Position numbers and translations under genes: made by a program. From the NCBI RefSeq assembly GCF_010119935.1, contig NZ_CP048209.1:5311501-5375500 (forward strand): a stretch of 64,000 nucleotides of DNA, read 5' to 3'. This document shows positions 19,800-29,144 of the stretch, piece by piece; the first letter of the stretch is position 1; each line of letters starts with the position of its first letter. The notes beneath the pieces were generated by a model, which was not told the DNA's origin, made no database searches, and saw nothing but the letters and a program-made list of their open reading frames with translations. This DNA is from Paenibacillus lycopersici (GTDB lineage: Bacteria > Bacillota > Bacilli > Paenibacillales > Paenibacillaceae).

Positions 19800-19958
19800 C
19801 TCCGGCTTCCTCCCTGCTTGAAAACAATATCGATGCCATCATACAACACTGCGCATCCTTTGCCAACTTCGCGATTCTCGCGTCAATAAAGTAGACAACA
19901 ATTACAAACTTTATTCAAAAAAATCGATGGACTTTCATGGCCTTTCACTGCTGTAAAG

Positions 19959-19967
19959 TGTTATAAT
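19959..19967 (+). promoter_or_regulatory. Extended -10 promoter for the aminotransferase gene
   Basis: TGTTATAAT is a perfect extended -10 element 72 bases before the start codon. No good -35 hexamer is seen at the normal spacing. Confidence 0.55.
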
Positions 19968-20038
19968 AGCTCCTAATCGGTTCCCGAATCGGAGCCCAAA
20001 CCAAGAGACTGAACTACCGGAAGGATGAATAAAAGTCC

Positions 20039-21346
20039 ATGAATCCACTTGCCCAACAGTTGAACGCGACGATTGAGCGCGAGAACGGTCACGTTATCCA
20101 GATGTTGTCTTCCCTCGGCAAAGCCATCTACTATCCGAAGGATGGCATCCTGAGCCAATCGGCCGAAGCGAAGGCGAAGGCGAAGAAATATAACGCAACG
20201 ATCGGCATTGCCATCGAGAACGGTCAGCCGATGCATCTGAAAGTGATCCAAGACACGCTCTCCGCTTATAATCCGAAGGACCTATACGAATACGCGCCGC
20301 CGGGCGGCAAGCCCGAGCTGCGCGCCGCATGGCGCGCCAAGATGGTGAAGGAAAATCCGTCGCTCGCGAACAAGGCTTACGGCAATCCGGTTGTCACCAA
20401 CGCGCTCACGCACGGTCTCAGCATCGTCGCGGACCTGTTTGCGGACGCGGGAGACGCGGTCATCATTCCGAACAAAAACTGGGAAAACTACGAATTGACC
20501 TTCGGCGTCCGGCGCGGCGCGGAAATCGTGGAGTACCCGCTGTATAACGCCGAGAACCGCTTCAACAGCCAAGGACTGCGCGAAGCGCTGCTGGCACAGC
20601 AAAGCAAGGGCAAAGCCATCGTCGTCCTGAACTTCCCGAACAACCCGACGGGCTACACGCCGGACGCGCAGGAAGGCGTCGAGATCGTCGCCGCGCTCAA
20701 GGACGCGGCCGACGCCGGCATCAACGTCGTGGCCGTGACCGACGATGCGTACTTCGGCCTGTTCTTCGAAGGCTCCTTGCACGAATCGCTGTTCGGCCAG
20801 CTCGCGGGCCTGCACCCGCGTATCCTGCCGGTTAAAGTCGACGGCGCTACCAAAGAAGAATACGTCTGGGGCTTCCGTGTCGGCTTCATCACTTACGCAG
20901 CCGGTTCCGATGCGATGCTCTCTGCGCTGGAGCAGAAGACGCTCGGCATCATCCGCGCGACGATCTCGAGCGGTCCGCACCCGTCGCAGACGTTCGTGCT
21001 GAAGGCGCTGCAGTCGCCGGAATTCGAAGATCAGAAGGATGAGAAGTTCGCGATCATGAAAGGCCGCGCCAACAAGGTGAAGAGCCTGCTCGACAGCGGC
21101 CGCTACGGCGACGTATGGTCGTACTACCCGTTCAACTCCGGCTACTTCATGTGCCTGAAGCTGAACGGCGTCGATGCCGAAACGGTGCGCACGCGCCTGC
21201 TCGACGAGTACGCCATCGGCACGATCGCGCTCGGCGAAACGGACCTGCGCGTCGCCTTCTCCTGCATCGAGGAAGAGAACCTCGAAGAACTGTTCGATAC
21301 GATTTACAAAGCGGTGCAAGACGTGGCCGTGGCAAGCCGCGGCTAG
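20039..21346 (+). CDS. Fold-type-I PLP-dependent aminotransferase
   Basis: The 435-residue protein has the class I/II aminotransferase core: 'YAPPGGKPELRAAWRAKM', 'VLNFPNNPTGYTP', 'TDDAYFGLFFE', and a region 'VDGATKEEYVWGFRVGFI' in which the Lys should hold PLP. The active-site loop differs from the usual SxSKxxxxxGxRxG, so it is not a standard aspartate aminotransferase. The amino donor and product cannot be assigned. AAGGAT lies 12 bases before ATG 20039. It has its own promoter and is followed directly by palindromic repeats. Confidence 0.85.
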   Translation: MNPLAQQLNATIERENGHVIQMLSSLGKAIYYPKDGILSQSAEAKAKAKKYNATIGIAIENGQPMHLKVIQDTLSAYNPKDLYEYAPPGGKPELRAAWRAKMVKENPSLANKAYGNPVVTNALTHGLSIVADLFADAGDAVIIPNKNWENYELTFGVRRGAEIVEYPLYNAENRFNSQGLREALLAQQSKGKAIVVLNFPNNPTGYTPDAQEGVEIVAALKDAADAGINVVAVTDDAYFGLFFEGSLHESLFGQLAGLHPRILPVKVDGATKEEYVWGFRVGFITYAAGSDAMLSALEQKTLGIIRATISSGPHPSQTFVLKALQSPEFEDQKDEKFAIMKGRANKVKSLLDSGRYGDVWSYYPFNSGYFMCLKLNGVDAETVRTRLLDEYAIGTIALGETDLRVAFSCIEEENLEELFDTIYKAVQDVAVASRG

Positions 21347-21347
21347 A

Positions 21348-21647
21348 GCTCCGGTTTGTGCGATGGGCGTTCCCGTGGCGCTCCCGTGGCGCTCCCGTGG
21401 TGCTTCGCACCGGACGTTCCCAACCGCAAAACCTACGCTAGCCGCTTGTTGGACCGTCGGGGGCGTCGCGCGCTCCGGTTTTGCGATGGGCGCTCCCGTG
21501 GTGCTCCGCACCAAAGTCGCTCCCATTCGCAAAACCTGCGCTGCGCTTCCTTTCGCCGGTCTGTGGCTCATCAAGCTCCGGTTTTGCGTTGGGCACTCCC
21601 GTGGTGCTCCGCACCAAAGTCGCTCCCTAACGCAAAACCTGCGCTGG
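21348..21647. repeat. Three copies of an approximately 75-93 bp imperfect palindromic element
   Basis: Copies at 21348-21440, 21472-21546 and 21575-21647 share GCTCCGGTTTTGCG at the left and CGCAAAACCTGCGCT at the right, with a central GTGGTGC-TCC-GCACC. Each can fold into one long hairpin. The first copy carries an extra duplication of GGCGCTCCCGT. They begin two bases after the aminotransferase stop. Confidence 0.8.
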
Positions 21648-21680
21648 CAGTTAAGTCTCGGTGATTCGTTTGAGACTGAA

Positions 21681-21731
21681 AGGGCTGTCCCACTGTCATC
21701 TAACGATGACTTATGGGACAGCCCCTTTTAT
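21681..21731 (+). terminator. Strong hairpin terminator distal to the aminotransferase gene
   Basis: GGGCTGTCCCA pairs with TGGGACAGCCC, with an inner GTCATC/GATGAC stem, and CTTTTATT follows. It lies beyond the palindromic repeats and would end read-through from 20039-21346. Confidence 0.75.
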
Positions 21732-21943
21732 TGTAGTGGGATCGATGGAGAATTACACCTATTAGCCTTACCTATATTGCGGGGGCGGCTTGAACCGCCA
21801 TTCTCGTGCAGATCCGGCGGGATGCCCGCACCTCTTGGCAGCACGCTCTAAGACTGCCGCTTCCCGGCATAGCAGCTGAAACGATTTTGATCAGTCGTCT
21901 GTTCGACCAGTTGGGCAGCAGCGCTGCCGTCGAAGCAACGGAA

Positions 21944-22121
21944 CGGACAGGAGATGCCTTATTGACCGGTTTTCTTTGTTTTCCGCGAGCTTCCGGACAG
22001 GAGATGCGCTATTTCACCCAACATGCTCACATTCGGTGCTTCAAAGGGGCAATAACGGATCCTATGTCCGATCGCTAACCCGAAACACCAATTTCAATAC
22101 CATTAACGGATCCTGTGTCCG
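21944..22121 (+). repeat. Dispersed ~178-bp repeat with paired inverted ends, copy 1
   Basis: Two direct motifs, CGGACAGGAGATGC (21944 and 21994), are followed by two inverted ones, AACGGATCCTrTGTCCG (around 22054 and 22105). The element reappears in opposite orientation at 55478-55656. No reading frame of note lies inside. Confidence 0.75.
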
Positions 22122-22183
22122 CTGCCTATGTTTCGTTCAACCCAAGCTTCATCACTGATACCTTTATTCCTTGTACCAGTAAT

Positions 22184-22336
22184 TCATTGTCCTGCCTGGC
22201 CTGTAATTCCGGCATTGATAGCGGGATGAATCTGACCCCCGATTTCATCGATTTGGCGAATCATCCCTGTTACCCAAATGTCTTTATACGCCGAATATGC
22301 TGAGGGGTCGTGCATCAAAGCCATAAAAATGTTCAT
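22184..22336 (-). CDS. Orphan small ORF B (50 residues)
   Basis: An ATG at 22336 opens a 50-residue frame (MNIFMALMHDPSAYSAYKDI...) ending at TGA 22184. It overlaps the end of orphan ORF A in another frame. The region is clearly AT-richer than its surroundings. I do not recognise it. The overlap could be two real small genes or one frameshifted remnant. Confidence 0.3.
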   Translation of the reverse strand: MNIFMALMHDPSAYSAYKDIWVTGMIRQIDEIGGQIHPAINAGITGQAGQ

Positions 22337-22598
22337 GCGTGCAAATCTTGTCCTTAGGAAGCGGCTTGGCTTCCGTCAATGCACGATGAATAATTTTTAT
22401 TGTCAATGCATCGTCTGTTAGCGGAATCTCCAAGGCATGTTGTAATACTTTCGCAATAATTCTCGATCCTTGCCCCGTAATATAGCCGTTCCTCAGTGTT
22501 AGATGTATAAGCCGCATCCGCTCAACCCGTCGAGCTTTCGTTAATACAACTCTACGGGGCGGAAATAATGTCCAATTACATCCGCAAGCCGATGGCAT
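22284..22598 (-). CDS. Orphan small ORF A (up to 104 residues)
   Basis: The minus-strand frame encodes '...MRLIHLTLRNGYITGQGSRI' and onwards to 'PLSIFGV'; an internal ATG giving about 77 residues may be the true start. Composition is AT-rich compared with the high-GC neighbours, and no family is recognised. It lies 57 bases downstream of the sulfur-salvage operon's last gene, in the same direction. It may be a remnant of acquired DNA. Confidence 0.35.
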   Translation of the reverse strand: MPSACGCNWTLFPPRRVVLTKARRVERMRLIHLTLRNGYITGQGSRIIAKVLQHALEIPLTDDALTIKIIHRALTEAKPLPKDKICTHEHFYGFDARPLSIFGV

Positions 22599-22655
22599 AT
22601 AACAAACAGCCTCGGCTCGGTCATCCGACCTGCCGAAGCTGTTCTGTCCAACATC

Positions 22656-23987
22656 TTAAATCTTCGCCTTCTCTCTGGCGTACCGATTCTCCGGAATCGC
22701 CAGGCCGAGGTTGCCCCGAAGCGTGTCGCTCTCGTATTCCGTCCGGAACAGGCCGCGCTCCTGCAGAATCGGCACGACATGATCGACGAAATCCGCCAGT
22801 CCGTTCGGCACGGCCTCGGCGATCATGAACCCGTCGACGGCGCCGCGCACGAACCATTCCTCGATCCGGTCGGCCACCTTCTCCGGCGTACCGATGAAGT
22901 TGCCCCGCGGCGTGGCCGCCTGAAGCGCGACCTGGCGCAGCGTCAGATTACGCTCCTTGGCGTCGCGCTTGATTTTGTCCGTGCCGCTTTGGAAGCTGTT
23001 GCGGCCCAGATCGCCGATGTCCGGGAACGGCTCGTCGAGCGGATACTGGGAGAAATCATGATGCTCGAAGAAGCGGCCCAAATAATTGAGCGCCGTCTCG
23101 ATCGTCATCAGGTTGGCGACCTCCTGGTATTTGCGCTCCGCCTCTTCTTCCGTTGCGCCGACGATCGGGCCGATGCCCGGGAAGATGAGCACGTCGTCCG
23201 CGGAACGGCCGAACGAGACCGCACGCGCTTTAATATCCTGATAGAACGCGATCGCATCCTCGATGTTCTCGTGACCGGCGAATATCGCATCGGCTTCCTT
23301 CGCCGCGTAGTTCTTCCCGACCTCCGACGCGCCCGCCTGGAAGATCACCGGCCGGCCCTGCTTGGAGCGCGCGATGTTGAGCGGTCCCTTGACCGAGAAG
23401 AATTCGCCTTCGTGATTCAGCGCATGCACCTTCGCGGGATCGAAGAAGACGCCGGACGCCTTATCTCGCACGAACGCGCCATCCTCCCAGGAATCCCACA
23501 GCCCGCGCGTTACTTCCAGATACTCCGTCGCGATCCGGTAGCGCAGATCATGCTCGGGATGCTCCTTCTTGCCGTAATTGAGCGCCGAGCCTTCAAGCGG
23601 CGAGGTGACGACGTTCCAGCCTGCGCGGCCGCCGCTCAGCACGTCGAGCGAGCCGAACTGGCGCGCGACCGTGAACGGCTCGCTGTACGAGGTCGACAGC
23701 GTGCCGACGAGGCCGATATGCGTGCTGACCGAAGCCAGCGCGCTGAGCAGCGAGATCGGCTCGAACCGGTTCTGGAAATGCGGAATCGATTTCTCGTTGA
23801 TATAGAGGCCGTCCGCGACGAACACCAGGTCCAGCTTGCCGGCTTCCGCCTTCCGTACCCAGCTCTTGTACAATTCGAAATTAACGCTGGCATCCGACAG
23901 GATGTCGGGATGACGCCACAGGGCGGGATTGCCGCCGACGCCGTGCAGCATCGCGCCGAATCGCAATTGCTTGCGTGGTTTGCTCAT
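22656..23987 (-). CDS. FMN-dependent monooxygenase of the NtaA/SnaA/DszA family, CmoJ-like
   Basis: The 443-residue luciferase-fold protein shows family features: '[15 protein letters not shown]', '[37 protein letters not shown]', '[14 protein letters not shown]', and '[14 protein letters not shown]'. Members use reduced FMN to oxidise sulfur or amine compounds and cleave C-S or C-N bonds. In B. subtilis the relative YtnJ/CmoJ works in S-alkylcysteine salvage. It is the last gene of the ABC transporter operon here, which supports a sulfur-scavenging role. TTAGGAGG lies upstream of ATG 23987. The flavin reductase partner must be encoded elsewhere. Confidence 0.9.
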   Translation of the reverse strand: MSKPRKQLRFGAMLHGVGGNPALWRHPDILSDASVNFELYKSWVRKAEAGKLDLVFVADGLYINEKSIPHFQNRFEPISLLSALASVSTHIGLVGTLSTSYSEPFTVARQFGSLDVLSGGRAGWNVVTSPLEGSALNYGKKEHPEHDLRYRIATEYLEVTRGLWDSWEDGAFVRDKASGVFFDPAKVHALNHEGEFFSVKGPLNIARSKQGRPVIFQAGASEVGKNYAAKEADAIFAGHENIEDAIAFYQDIKARAVSFGRSADDVLIFPGIGPIVGATEEEAERKYQEVANLMTIETALNYLGRFFEHHDFSQYPLDEPFPDIGDLGRNSFQSGTDKIKRDAKERNLTLRQVALQAATPRGNFIGTPEKVADRIEEWFVRGAVDGFMIAEAVPNGLADFVDHVVPILQERGLFRTEYESDTLRGNLGLAIPENRYAREKAKI

Positions 23988-24037
23988 GGTTTACGCCTCC
24001 TAATGGGTGAAGAGTGCCCGTGACCGGCGGATTCTGC

Positions 24038-24517
24038 TCAGACGACCACGTAAGCCGCCGAGATACGCTCGATTTGGGCGATATGATGATGCACGTGCTT
24101 GACGAAGCCCTGTACGACGTCGCGAAGCGCGACGTTCTCGTCTTTGAAATTGACGCCCGTCTTCGACCAGTCCTCGGGCGCGAGACGCTTGAACAGCAGC
24201 AGATTATAGTTCACATATGCCTCATAGAATGCGAGAATGTCATCCACGGAGCTTTCGTTCGCGCGCGCGGAATCGACCCAGGGATCCTGTCTGAACGCAG
24301 GCAGCTTGGCGACGGACGCCGACAGGATTTCGCGGATCCGGAAACCGACGACGATCGCATGATCCGCCAGATGCGACAGCACCTCCGTCACGCTCCATAC
24401 GCCGGGCGCCGCCTTCCATGTCAATTGATCCTCGTTCAAATTCGCGATGGCTTGCTTCAAATGCGCATGCAGCGCCGAATAATCCCCTAGCAGCTTATCG
24501 ATCGTAGTGTCAGCCAT
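24038..24517 (-). CDS. DinB-family protein, putative thiol S-transferase or metalloenzyme
   Basis: The 159-residue four-helix protein carries the DinB metal site: His in 'VLSHLADHAIVV' (about 49) and 'GFVKHVHHHIAQI' near the C-terminus. DinB proteins include bacillithiol S-transferases that conjugate or deconjugate the cellular low-molecular-weight thiol. Position between a monooxygenase and a deacetylase of a sulfur-salvage operon suggests it handles thiol adducts, an inference. GGAGGT precedes ATG 24517. The spacing of 17 bases to the upstream gene supports co-transcription. Confidence 0.88.
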   Translation of the reverse strand: MADTTIDKLLGDYSALHAHLKQAIANLNEDQLTWKAAPGVWSVTEVLSHLADHAIVVGFRIREILSASVAKLPAFRQDPWVDSARANESSVDDILAFYEAYVNYNLLLFKRLAPEDWSKTGVNFKDENVALRDVVQGFVKHVHHHIAQIERISAAYVVV

Positions 24518-24534
24518 GATTCAGACCTCCGTTA

Positions 24535-25731
24535 TTAGTTGTTGTCCGGCGCCGGGCGCAGCAGCGCGATCTCGGCCGCTCGGGCGAAGAACGCCGCGCT
24601 CGGCAGCAGCGCGTCCTCGTCGATATCGAAAGCCGGATGATGCCACTCTCTGCTGCCCGACGTGCCCATGAATACGAAGAGTCCCGGCACCTCCCGCTGG
24701 TAGAAAGCGAAGTCCTCGCCCGCGGGCGACGGCGACGGCGCGACCGCCCGCAGTCCCGCGCCGGCCGCCGCCTCAAGCGCCAGCGGCACCAGCGATGCAT
24801 CGTTCGTCACGGGCGGCGGACCTTGAATCCACCGAATGTCCGCCGTCGTCCCGCAGGCCGCCGCAACGCCCTCGACGACTTCCCGGAACCGCCGCAGCAC
24901 AAGCTCCCGGACGCGTTCGTCGAACGTGCGGACCGTGCCCTCGAGCACCGCCTTCTCGGATATCACGTTCCAGGCGGTCCCGGCGTTTAGCTTCGTGACG
25001 CTGATGACCGCGCCTTGCAGCGGTCCGACGTTGCGGCTCACGATCGTCTGCAGCGCCGTAATGATATGGGCCGCCGCCACGATGGGATCGACGCCCGCTT
25101 CCGGCACGGCGGCATGCGAGCCCTTCCCCGCGACTTCCACGACGAAGCCGTCCGCGGCCGCCATGAGCGGCCCTTCCTTGATGCCGACCGTGCCGACGGG
25201 CAGGTCCGGCTTGTTATGCATGCCGAAGACGGCGCTCACGCCGGCCAATGCGCCGGCGGCGATGAGCTGCTGCGCGCCCTTGGCCTTCTCCTCCGCCGGC
25301 TGGAACAGGAGCCGGATCGTGCCGCGAAGCTCCCGCTCGCGCGCCTTCAAGAGCAGCGCGGTGCCGATGACCGCGGCCGTATGGAAATCATGCCCGCAGG
25401 CATGCATCCGGCCCTTCACTTCCGAGGCGTACGGCAGTCCCGTCTCCTCCTGGATCGGCAGCGCGTCGATATCGGCACGGACCGCCACGACCGGGCCGGG
25501 ATGCAAGCCGCCGATTTCCGCGACCAGTCCCGTCCGCAGGCCGTAATCCTTGATCCGGATGCCCGCTTCCTCCAGCCAGCGCCGAATGGCCGCCGTCGTC
25601 TCGAACTCTTCCAGCGACAGCTCCGGATTCCGGTGCAGCCAGCGGCGAATGTCGACGAGCCGCTGCCGCAGCGCTTCCTCCTGCCCAGCCGTCACGCCGG
25701 CCGCTCCGTTCGTTTCCAACCGTTCTACCAA
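24535..25731 (-). CDS. M20-family N-acyl amino-acid deacetylase, SndA/YxeP-like
   Basis: The 398-residue metallopeptidase-fold enzyme has the metal-binding 'GRMHACGHDFHTAAVIGTALLL' (about 100-120), 'FQPAEEKAKGAQQLI', 'GMHNKPDLPVGTVG' and a dimerisation domain beginning 'DGFVVEVAGKGSHAAVPEAGVDP'. Relatives in B. subtilis remove the N-acetyl group from N-acetyl-S-alkyl-cysteine after monooxygenase action. A TTG start at 25731 is supported by AGGAGGG seven bases upstream. The gene lies in the middle of the sulfur operon. Confidence 0.9.
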   Translation of the reverse strand: MVERLETNGAAGVTAGQEEALRQRLVDIRRWLHRNPELSLEEFETTAAIRRWLEEAGIRIKDYGLRTGLVAEIGGLHPGPVVAVRADIDALPIQEETGLPYASEVKGRMHACGHDFHTAAVIGTALLLKARERELRGTIRLLFQPAEEKAKGAQQLIAAGALAGVSAVFGMHNKPDLPVGTVGIKEGPLMAAADGFVVEVAGKGSHAAVPEAGVDPIVAAAHIITALQTIVSRNVGPLQGAVISVTKLNAGTAWNVISEKAVLEGTVRTFDERVRELVLRRFREVVEGVAAACGTTADIRWIQGPPPVTNDASLVPLALEAAAGAGLRAVAPSPSPAGEDFAFYQREVPGLFVFMGTSGSREWHHPAFDIDEDALLPSAAFFARAAEIALLRPAPDNN

Positions 25732-25765
25732 GCGAATCCCTCCTGCTTATCCCAATCTCCGCAGC

Positions 25766-26821
25766 CTATACCGCGGCCGCCCCATGCTCTGCCGCCGGCG
25801 CCGCGGAAGCTTCGGCAGCCGTCTCGGACACCGCTTCCTTCAACAGCTCGAACGAGCGAAGCCGCTTCTCGAAATTCGGGATATTCGTCGTCACGATGAA
25901 CTCCTCCACGCCGAGCTTGCGCTGCAGCTCAAGCAGCTTGGCGCGCACCGTTTCCTTCGCGCCTTTCGTCACCTCGGGCTCCTTCACCTCGATGCGGTAC
26001 TTCTCGTTGGACTGCTTGCCGTATTCCTCCGCCTGCTCGATCGTGCCCACGGTCAGCGTCCGGCCGCTGGCCAGATGAATCTTGACCTGCTGAAGGTTGC
26101 CTGCCAGCTCCGCCGCTTCCTCGTCGCTGTCCGCCACGACGACGGACAAGGCGAAGATCGCCTGCGGCCGATCGCCGCGCTCGCGGTTAAACTGCGAACG
26201 GTACGCCGCGAATGCCGCCAGCGCCGTCTCTTCGTCGCCGTTGATGAACTGCGAGAACACGTAAGGCAGTCCGAGCGACGCCGCGATTTCGGCGCTGCCG
26301 ACGCTCGTGCCGAGCACGTACAGCGCCGGCGCCGTTTCCGGCAGCGGCGAGGCTTTCAGCCCGGCGAGCGGATGGCCGTCTTCGAGCTTGTCATGGATGA
26401 ATTTCTCCAGCTCCACGATCTTCTCCGTCAGCGTAGGCGGATGGTCGACGCCCCGCTGAAGCGCCTGCGTCGAGCGCGGCAGCCCGCCCGGCGCGCGGCC
26501 GATGCCGAGATCGACGCGGCCCGGGGCCAGCGACGACAGCACGTTGAAATTTTCCGCGACCTTGTACGGACTGTAATGTTGCAGCATGATGCCGCCGGAG
26601 CCGATCGTGATGCGCTCCGTCTTGGCCAGCAGATGCGAGATGAGCACCTCCGGGGAAGAACCGCCCACGAAATCGGAGTCGTGATGCTCGGAGACCCACA
26701 GCCGGCGGTAACCGAGCGCCTCGGCGCGCTGCGCCAGCGTCACCGTGTGCCGAAAAGCTTCCGTCGCCGTCTCGCCCGGATAAATCGGCGTTTGATCCAA
26801 AATGCTAAGCGTGATTCCCAT
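25766..26821 (-). CDS. Luciferase-like FMN-dependent monooxygenase, CmoO-like
   Basis: The 351-residue protein opens 'MGITLSILDQTPIYPGETATEAFRHTVTLAQRAEALGYRRLWVSEHHDSDFVGGSSPEVLI', characteristic of the short luciferase-like subfamily that includes YtmO/CmoO. 'GRVDLGIGRAPGG' forms part of the flavin site. It differs from the NtaA-type enzyme in the same operon, so two monooxygenases with different substrates, or two steps, are expected. AGGAGGG precedes ATG 26821. The C-terminal tail is Ala/Glu-rich and variable. Confidence 0.9.
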   Translation of the reverse strand: MGITLSILDQTPIYPGETATEAFRHTVTLAQRAEALGYRRLWVSEHHDSDFVGGSSPEVLISHLLAKTERITIGSGGIMLQHYSPYKVAENFNVLSSLAPGRVDLGIGRAPGGLPRSTQALQRGVDHPPTLTEKIVELEKFIHDKLEDGHPLAGLKASPLPETAPALYVLGTSVGSAEIAASLGLPYVFSQFINGDEETALAAFAAYRSQFNRERGDRPQAIFALSVVVADSDEEAAELAGNLQQVKIHLASGRTLTVGTIEQAEEYGKQSNEKYRIEVKEPEVTKGAKETVRAKLLELQRKLGVEEFIVTTNIPNFEKRLRSFELLKEAVSETAAEASAAPAAEHGAAAV

Positions 26822-26862
26822 TGCTTATCCCTCCTGACGACCGTTGGCCGAATGACTTGTTT

Positions 26863-27615
26863 TTAGATGGAATAGGTCGGCTCCGGCATGATCCGTTTCA
26901 GGAACTGCTTCGTCCGCTCTTCCTGCGGTTTGTTGAAAATATCCTTCGGCGCGCCCTCTTCCACGATGACGCCGCCGTCCATGAACACCACATGATTCGC
27001 CACGTCGCGGGCGAAGCCCATCTCGTGCGTAACGACGATCATCGTGATGCCTTCCTTCGCGATTCTGCGGATGACCGCAAGCACCTCGCCGACCAGCTCG
27101 GGATCGAGCGCCGAGGTCGGTTCGTCGAACAGAATGACCTCGGGATTGAGCGCCAGCGCGCGGGCAATGCCGACGCGCTGCTGCTGACCGCCGGAGAGCA
27201 TGCTCGGATAAGCGTCCAGCTTCTCGCCGAGCCCCACCTTCTCCAGCACCTCGACGCTTCGGCGGCGCGCCGTTTCCTTGGGCATGCGCTGCACGATGAC
27301 GAGTCCTTCCATGACGTTCTCGAGCACCGTCTTGTGCTTGAACAGGTTATAATGCTGGAACACCATCGCCGACTTGCCGCGCAGGGCGTGAATGTCTTTC
27401 TTCCCGGCACGGGCGCAGTCAAGCTCGAAATCGCCGATCGCGATCCGCCCTTCGTTCGGGCGCTCCAAGTAATTGATGCAGCGCAGCAGGGTCGTTTTGC
27501 CGGAGCCGCTCGGGCCCAGAATGACGACGACCTCGCCTTTGTCCACCTTGAGATCGATGCCCTGAAGCACCTGGTGCTTGCCGAACGATTTCGTAATGCC
27601 CGTCAGCTTGATCAT
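26863..27615 (-). CDS. Amino-acid ABC transporter ATPase, TcyN-like
   Basis: The 250-residue protein has Walker A 'GPSGSGKTT' (about 34-42), signature 'LSGGQQQR', Walker B '[12 protein letters not shown]' and the switch His in 'VVTHE', a polar-amino-acid importer ATPase. The start is ATG 27615: its ATGA overlaps the upstream permease stop by four bases and GAGGTGGGG lies upstream. The open frame extends 41 codons further but that part overlaps the permease. It powers the two permeases encoded just upstream, probably for cystine or S-alkylcysteine uptake. Confidence 0.93.
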   Translation of the reverse strand: MIKLTGITKSFGKHQVLQGIDLKVDKGEVVVILGPSGSGKTTLLRCINYLERPNEGRIAIGDFELDCARAGKKDIHALRGKSAMVFQHYNLFKHKTVLENVMEGLVIVQRMPKETARRRSVEVLEKVGLGEKLDAYPSMLSGGQQQRVGIARALALNPEVILFDEPTSALDPELVGEVLAVIRRIAKEGITMIVVTHEMGFARDVANHVVFMDGGVIVEEGAPKDIFNKPQEERTKQFLKRIMPEPTYSI

Positions 27616-28322
27616 GCGACCCCACCTCGATTGTACATAGTCATGCGTTTCTCCAGGACGACGGCGACCCGTTCGATAAGGACGGTCAGTCCCCAGAAAA
27701 TAACGGCCGCGGCCAGATAGGCCTCGAAGAACTTCCAATTCGTCGAAGCGACGATCTGCGCCTTGGCGAACAGCTCCACGACCGACACGGTAAAAGCGAG
27801 CGTCGACGCATGCAGCATGCCGATGACCGCGTTCGTCAGATTCGGGATGCTCGCGGCGAACGCCTGCGGGAACACGATGCGGCGGATCGCCTGCGGCGTC
27901 GTCATGCCGACGGAGTATGCCGCCTCGATCTGCCCGCGGTTCACGGTGAGCAGGCCTGAACGGACGACCTCCGACATATATCCGCCCGCGGTCAACGAGA
28001 ATGCCAGGAAGGCGAAGTTGATATACGGAATGGACGCCGAGCGGAAGCCCCAGCCGAACTGCGCGCTCAAGCCATCGATAAGCATCGGCAGGCCGAAGTA
28101 AATAATCAGCAGATGCGTCAGCATCGGCGTGCCCCGAATGAACGTGACGTACGCGGAAGCGACGGGATGCAGGAACGGCACGCGATAGATGCGAATGAAC
28201 GCGACCGCCGTCCCGATAATGAAGCCGAGTATGACGGAGACCGCCGTGATGAGCAGGCTCGTCGGAATGACCGGCAGCAGCTCGACGAACGCTTCCCAGA
28301 TGAACGATGGATCCAGCTTCAC
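27612..28322 (-). CDS. Amino-acid ABC transporter permease, TcyM-like
   Basis: The 236-residue inner-membrane protein has about five transmembrane helices and the permease EAA loop ('[22 protein letters not shown]'). The N-terminal HEEAP-like region is '[24 protein letters not shown]'. The start is GTG 28322, immediately after the TAA of the preceding permease gene; its ribosome site AGGAGGCGAGG is within that gene's last codons, so translation is coupled. It pairs with the next-upstream permease in the heterodimeric channel. Confidence 0.92.
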   Translation of the reverse strand: MKLDPSFIWEAFVELLPVIPTSLLITAVSVILGFIIGTAVAFIRIYRVPFLHPVASAYVTFIRGTPMLTHLLIIYFGLPMLIDGLSAQFGWGFRSASIPYINFAFLAFSLTAGGYMSEVVRSGLLTVNRGQIEAAYSVGMTTPQAIRRIVFPQAFAASIPNLTNAVIGMLHASTLAFTVSVVELFAKAQIVASTNWKFFEAYLAAAVIFWGLTVLIERVAVVLEKRMTMYNRGGVA

Positions 28323-29123
28323 TTACCTCGCCTCCTCTCTCAGACGTACGCTTCGTTCGCGTCCGGCTGTCCGGCCGGCCGACCGGCCGAATCCTGGAAA
28401 CCAGCCCCGGCGGGGCGCCGCATAGGACTCGACGGGGCGCTTCTCGTGACGCAGCAGCCTCCGTTCCAGCAGCAGCAGCAGCCGTTCCAGCACGATGCTG
28501 ATAACCAGATAGATCAGCGCGAGCGAGATATAGCTCTCGACGAAATGATTCGTCAGCGTCGCCAGCGTCTGCGTCTTGCCCGTCATCTCCATCACGCCGA
28601 GCGAGAACGCGAGCGACGTATCCTTCAACAGCGCAAGCGTGACATTGGCCAGCACCGGCACCGCGATCGCCAGCGCCTGCGGCAGCACGATGCGCCTGAA
28701 CGCCTGGAAGCCGGACATGCCGACGGAATAGGCGGCTTCCACCTGTCCGCGGTCGACGGACGTGACGGCCGAACGAATCGTCTCCGACACGTACGCCCCG
28801 GTATGCAGGCCGTATGTTAGTATGACGAACGCGAGCACGGGCGTGCGGCTGACGTCGATGCCGGCCAGCTTCAGCACCTCGGGCAGGCCGTAATAGAACA
28901 GGAAGAGCTGAATAAGAATCGGCGTGCCCCGGAAGAACGAAGCATAGATTTGAGCGAGCCGCTGCAGTACCGGCACCTTATAGAGACGGGGAAGCGCCAC
29001 GACGAAGCCGACGATCAATCCGGCCAGCAGCGCCCCCGCAACGATGAACAGCGTCGTCTGCAGCGTGCTCAGGAGCTTGGGGAAGAACGTGAAGACATAG
29101 CTGATATCGAACTTCTCGCCCAT
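28323..29123 (-). CDS. Amino-acid ABC transporter permease, TcyL-like
   Basis: The 266-residue membrane protein is homologous to the following permease, sharing '[25 protein letters not shown]' and '[27 protein letters not shown]'. It carries a longer Arg/Gly-rich cytoplasmic tail (last 35 residues). It lies directly between the binding lipoprotein and the second permease. ATG 29123 has GGAGGG upstream. Confidence 0.92.
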   Translation of the reverse strand: MGEKFDISYVFTFFPKLLSTLQTTLFIVAGALLAGLIVGFVVALPRLYKVPVLQRLAQIYASFFRGTPILIQLFLFYYGLPEVLKLAGIDVSRTPVLAFVILTYGLHTGAYVSETIRSAVTSVDRGQVEAAYSVGMSGFQAFRRIVLPQALAIAVPVLANVTLALLKDTSLAFSLGVMEMTGKTQTLATLTNHFVESYISLALIYLVISIVLERLLLLLERRLLRHEKRPVESYAAPRRGWFPGFGRSAGRTAGRERSVRLREEAR

Positions 29124-29144
29124 CTTCGTTTCCCTCCTTCGGCA

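Noticed and set aside
20282-21574. 430-residue minus-strand frame
   Set aside because: Shadow of the aminotransferase at 20039-21346, extending into the palindromic repeats.
21681-21731. Possible insertion-sequence end (GGGCTGTCCCA)
   Set aside because: No transposase gene is adjacent and the structure has a U-tract, so a terminator explains it better.
22779-24023. 414-residue plus-strand frame
   Set aside because: Shadow of the NtaA-type monooxygenase.
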